A model generated the notes under the pieces. That model saw only the letters and a program-made list of their open reading frames with translations. It had not been told where the DNA came from and made no database searches. From Robiginitomaculum sp. (GTDB taxonomy: Bacteria; Pseudomonadota; Alphaproteobacteria; Caulobacterales; Maricaulaceae), in the NCBI GenBank assembly GCA_021776635.1, contig JAJFFN010000016.1:169557-233556 (forward strand): DNA of 64,000 nt, written 5' to 3'. How positions within the stretch are numbered: the first letter of the stretch is position 1; every line of letters starts with the position of its first letter. Positions 63,370 to 64,000 of this stretch are shown in pieces. Both the position numbers and the translations under genes were made by a program.

Positions 63370-63963
63370 TCATGGTGGCTCAGTATCACAAACCAGTAGA
63401 GTTGACGTGCCCAAAGGCTCTGACGCATTGGATAATATATGCCAAGTCGGCGGCGGTTCTAATGCGTCCGGGCTACCCTTTGGCGTGCCACTCTCTAGCG
63501 TGCCACTCTCTAGCGTATCGGTCGCTGCATGCGCTTGCAGTTCGTCAGGCGTAAACCGGATTGGCTTGCGGGCGCGTTTTTCTCGTGGTTGCGTCCATTT
63601 AGATTTGCTTGCTCTTGCTGGATTAGAGGCCGTGCGGCCATATAAAAATCCATATACATTGACAATCTTAACCAGGGCAAAGGGCTTCCAGATATATGGG
63701 CGGGCTGTGTATTCACTACAAGATTTCAGCGCTGGATTTTGTGCGTGATGCTTTAACCCATCAGTTTTTAACTCGCCAGCTCTCGCAGACCCACCAGTTT
63801 TAAACCCATTTGGCCATTTACGCTGCCAATCGCCGAAATATTTACGCAGCGCATAGTCAGCCAATCTGTTTCTCCGCCACCGACGAATTGCGCCCTCTCC
63901 GATAAGCGTGCGCACCCAATGGATACGCTTAGGACATTGCAAGATCCAAACCTTGATACGCAT
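63370..63963 (-). CDS. Unknown basic protein, probably truncated at the window edge
   Basis: This encodes 197 residues from the ATG at 63963, but the frame stays open to the right edge (SLHEKILENLN before the ATG), so the true start may lie outside. A basic helical N-terminal part (RIHWVRTLIGEGAIRRWRRNRLADYALRKYFGDWQRKWP) is followed by Pro/Ser/Thr-rich sequence with a tandem TLESG repeat. No domain is recognised. Overlapping plus-strand frames look like shadows. Confidence 0.5.
   Translation of the reverse strand: MRIKVWILQCPKRIHWVRTLIGEGAIRRWRRNRLADYALRKYFGDWQRKWPNGFKTGGSARAGELKTDGLKHHAQNPALKSCSEYTARPYIWKPFALVKIVNVYGFLYGRTASNPARASKSKWTQPREKRARKPIRFTPDELQAHAATDTLESGTLESGTPKGSPDALEPPPTWHILSNASEPLGTSTLLVCDTEPP
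63485..63514. repeat. 15-bp perfect tandem repeat in the terminal unknown gene
   Basis: gtgccactctctagc occurs twice in a row (63485-63499, 63500-63514) and encodes repeated TLESG on the minus strand. Confidence 0.88.
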
Positions 63964-64000
63964 ATTCAGGTTTTCAAGGATTTTCTCGTGCAGGCTTTTT

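Overview
The window is a chromosomal stretch of an alphaproteobacterium of moderate GC content. The assignment rests on gene order and family type: erpA-dgt-SPOR-nagZ-scpA-scpB; aroQ-accB-accC-aat followed by a convergent DUF2155/NDUFA12-like pair; a B12-dependent ribonucleotide reductase of about 1,230 residues; class II DAHP synthase; a DksA with a single zinc-finger cysteine; and a perfect CtrA-type motif in front of a HU gene. These features suggest a Caulobacterales/Maricaulales-like organism (Hellea or Litorimonas type), but the genus is inference. I see no rRNA, tRNA, CRISPR array, prophage, transposase or plasmid function. Gene density is high and most of the window is ordinary core genome.

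Layout. 1-6.0 kb: the tail of an unknown gene, a membrane-hairpin protein, an Hsp70-like ATPase with its own membrane segment and an anchored beta-rich protein, all on the plus strand. A long membrane coiled-coil protein lies head-on against them. This is the least explained block. 6.1-11.3 kb: small proteins, a GT-C-like polytopic membrane protein coupled to a CPBP intramembrane protease, an arginine-rich secreted protein and an Hpt protein. 11.3-20.8 kb: acyl-activating enzyme, peroxiredoxin behind a striking palindromic operator, ErpA, dGTPase, SPOR protein, NagZ, ScpA, ScpB and ParE. 20.8-32.8 kb: a large autotransporter, two secreted amidohydrolase-fold proteins (the second lacks the metal ligands), DEAD-box helicase, MoxR ATPase, DksA, an M48 protease with a TPR-like tail and a DsbA-like lipoprotein.

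32.8-47.5 kb: thiS-thiG, aroQ-accBC-aat, DUF2155 and NDUFA12-like genes, DUF1697, nrdJ, a pentapeptide-repeat protein, aspS and lptD. 47.6-51.7 kb: a valine catabolic cluster (mmsA, acyl-CoA dehydrogenase, 3-hydroxyisobutyryl-CoA hydrolase) with related palindromic repeats in both gaps. 51.6-57.7 kb: C39-like protein, HTH/S24-like regulator, a small protein, gph, and the tightly packed glmU-rpiA-gor operon. 57.9-64 kb: a MITE-like inverted repeat, serine hydrolase, Gfo/Idh oxidoreductase, CurA-type reductase, HU, class II DAHP synthase, and an unknown protein running off the right edge.

Two themes cut across the window. First, perfect or near-perfect tandem duplications of 12-18 bp occur at ten or more places, mostly inside reading frames and in multiples of three. 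Second, several starts are non-ATG (TTG, GTG, possibly CTG). No wholly new system is proven. The best candidates for follow-up are the Hsp70-like membrane module at the left end, the paired active/pseudoenzyme amidohydrolases, and the peroxiredoxin operator.
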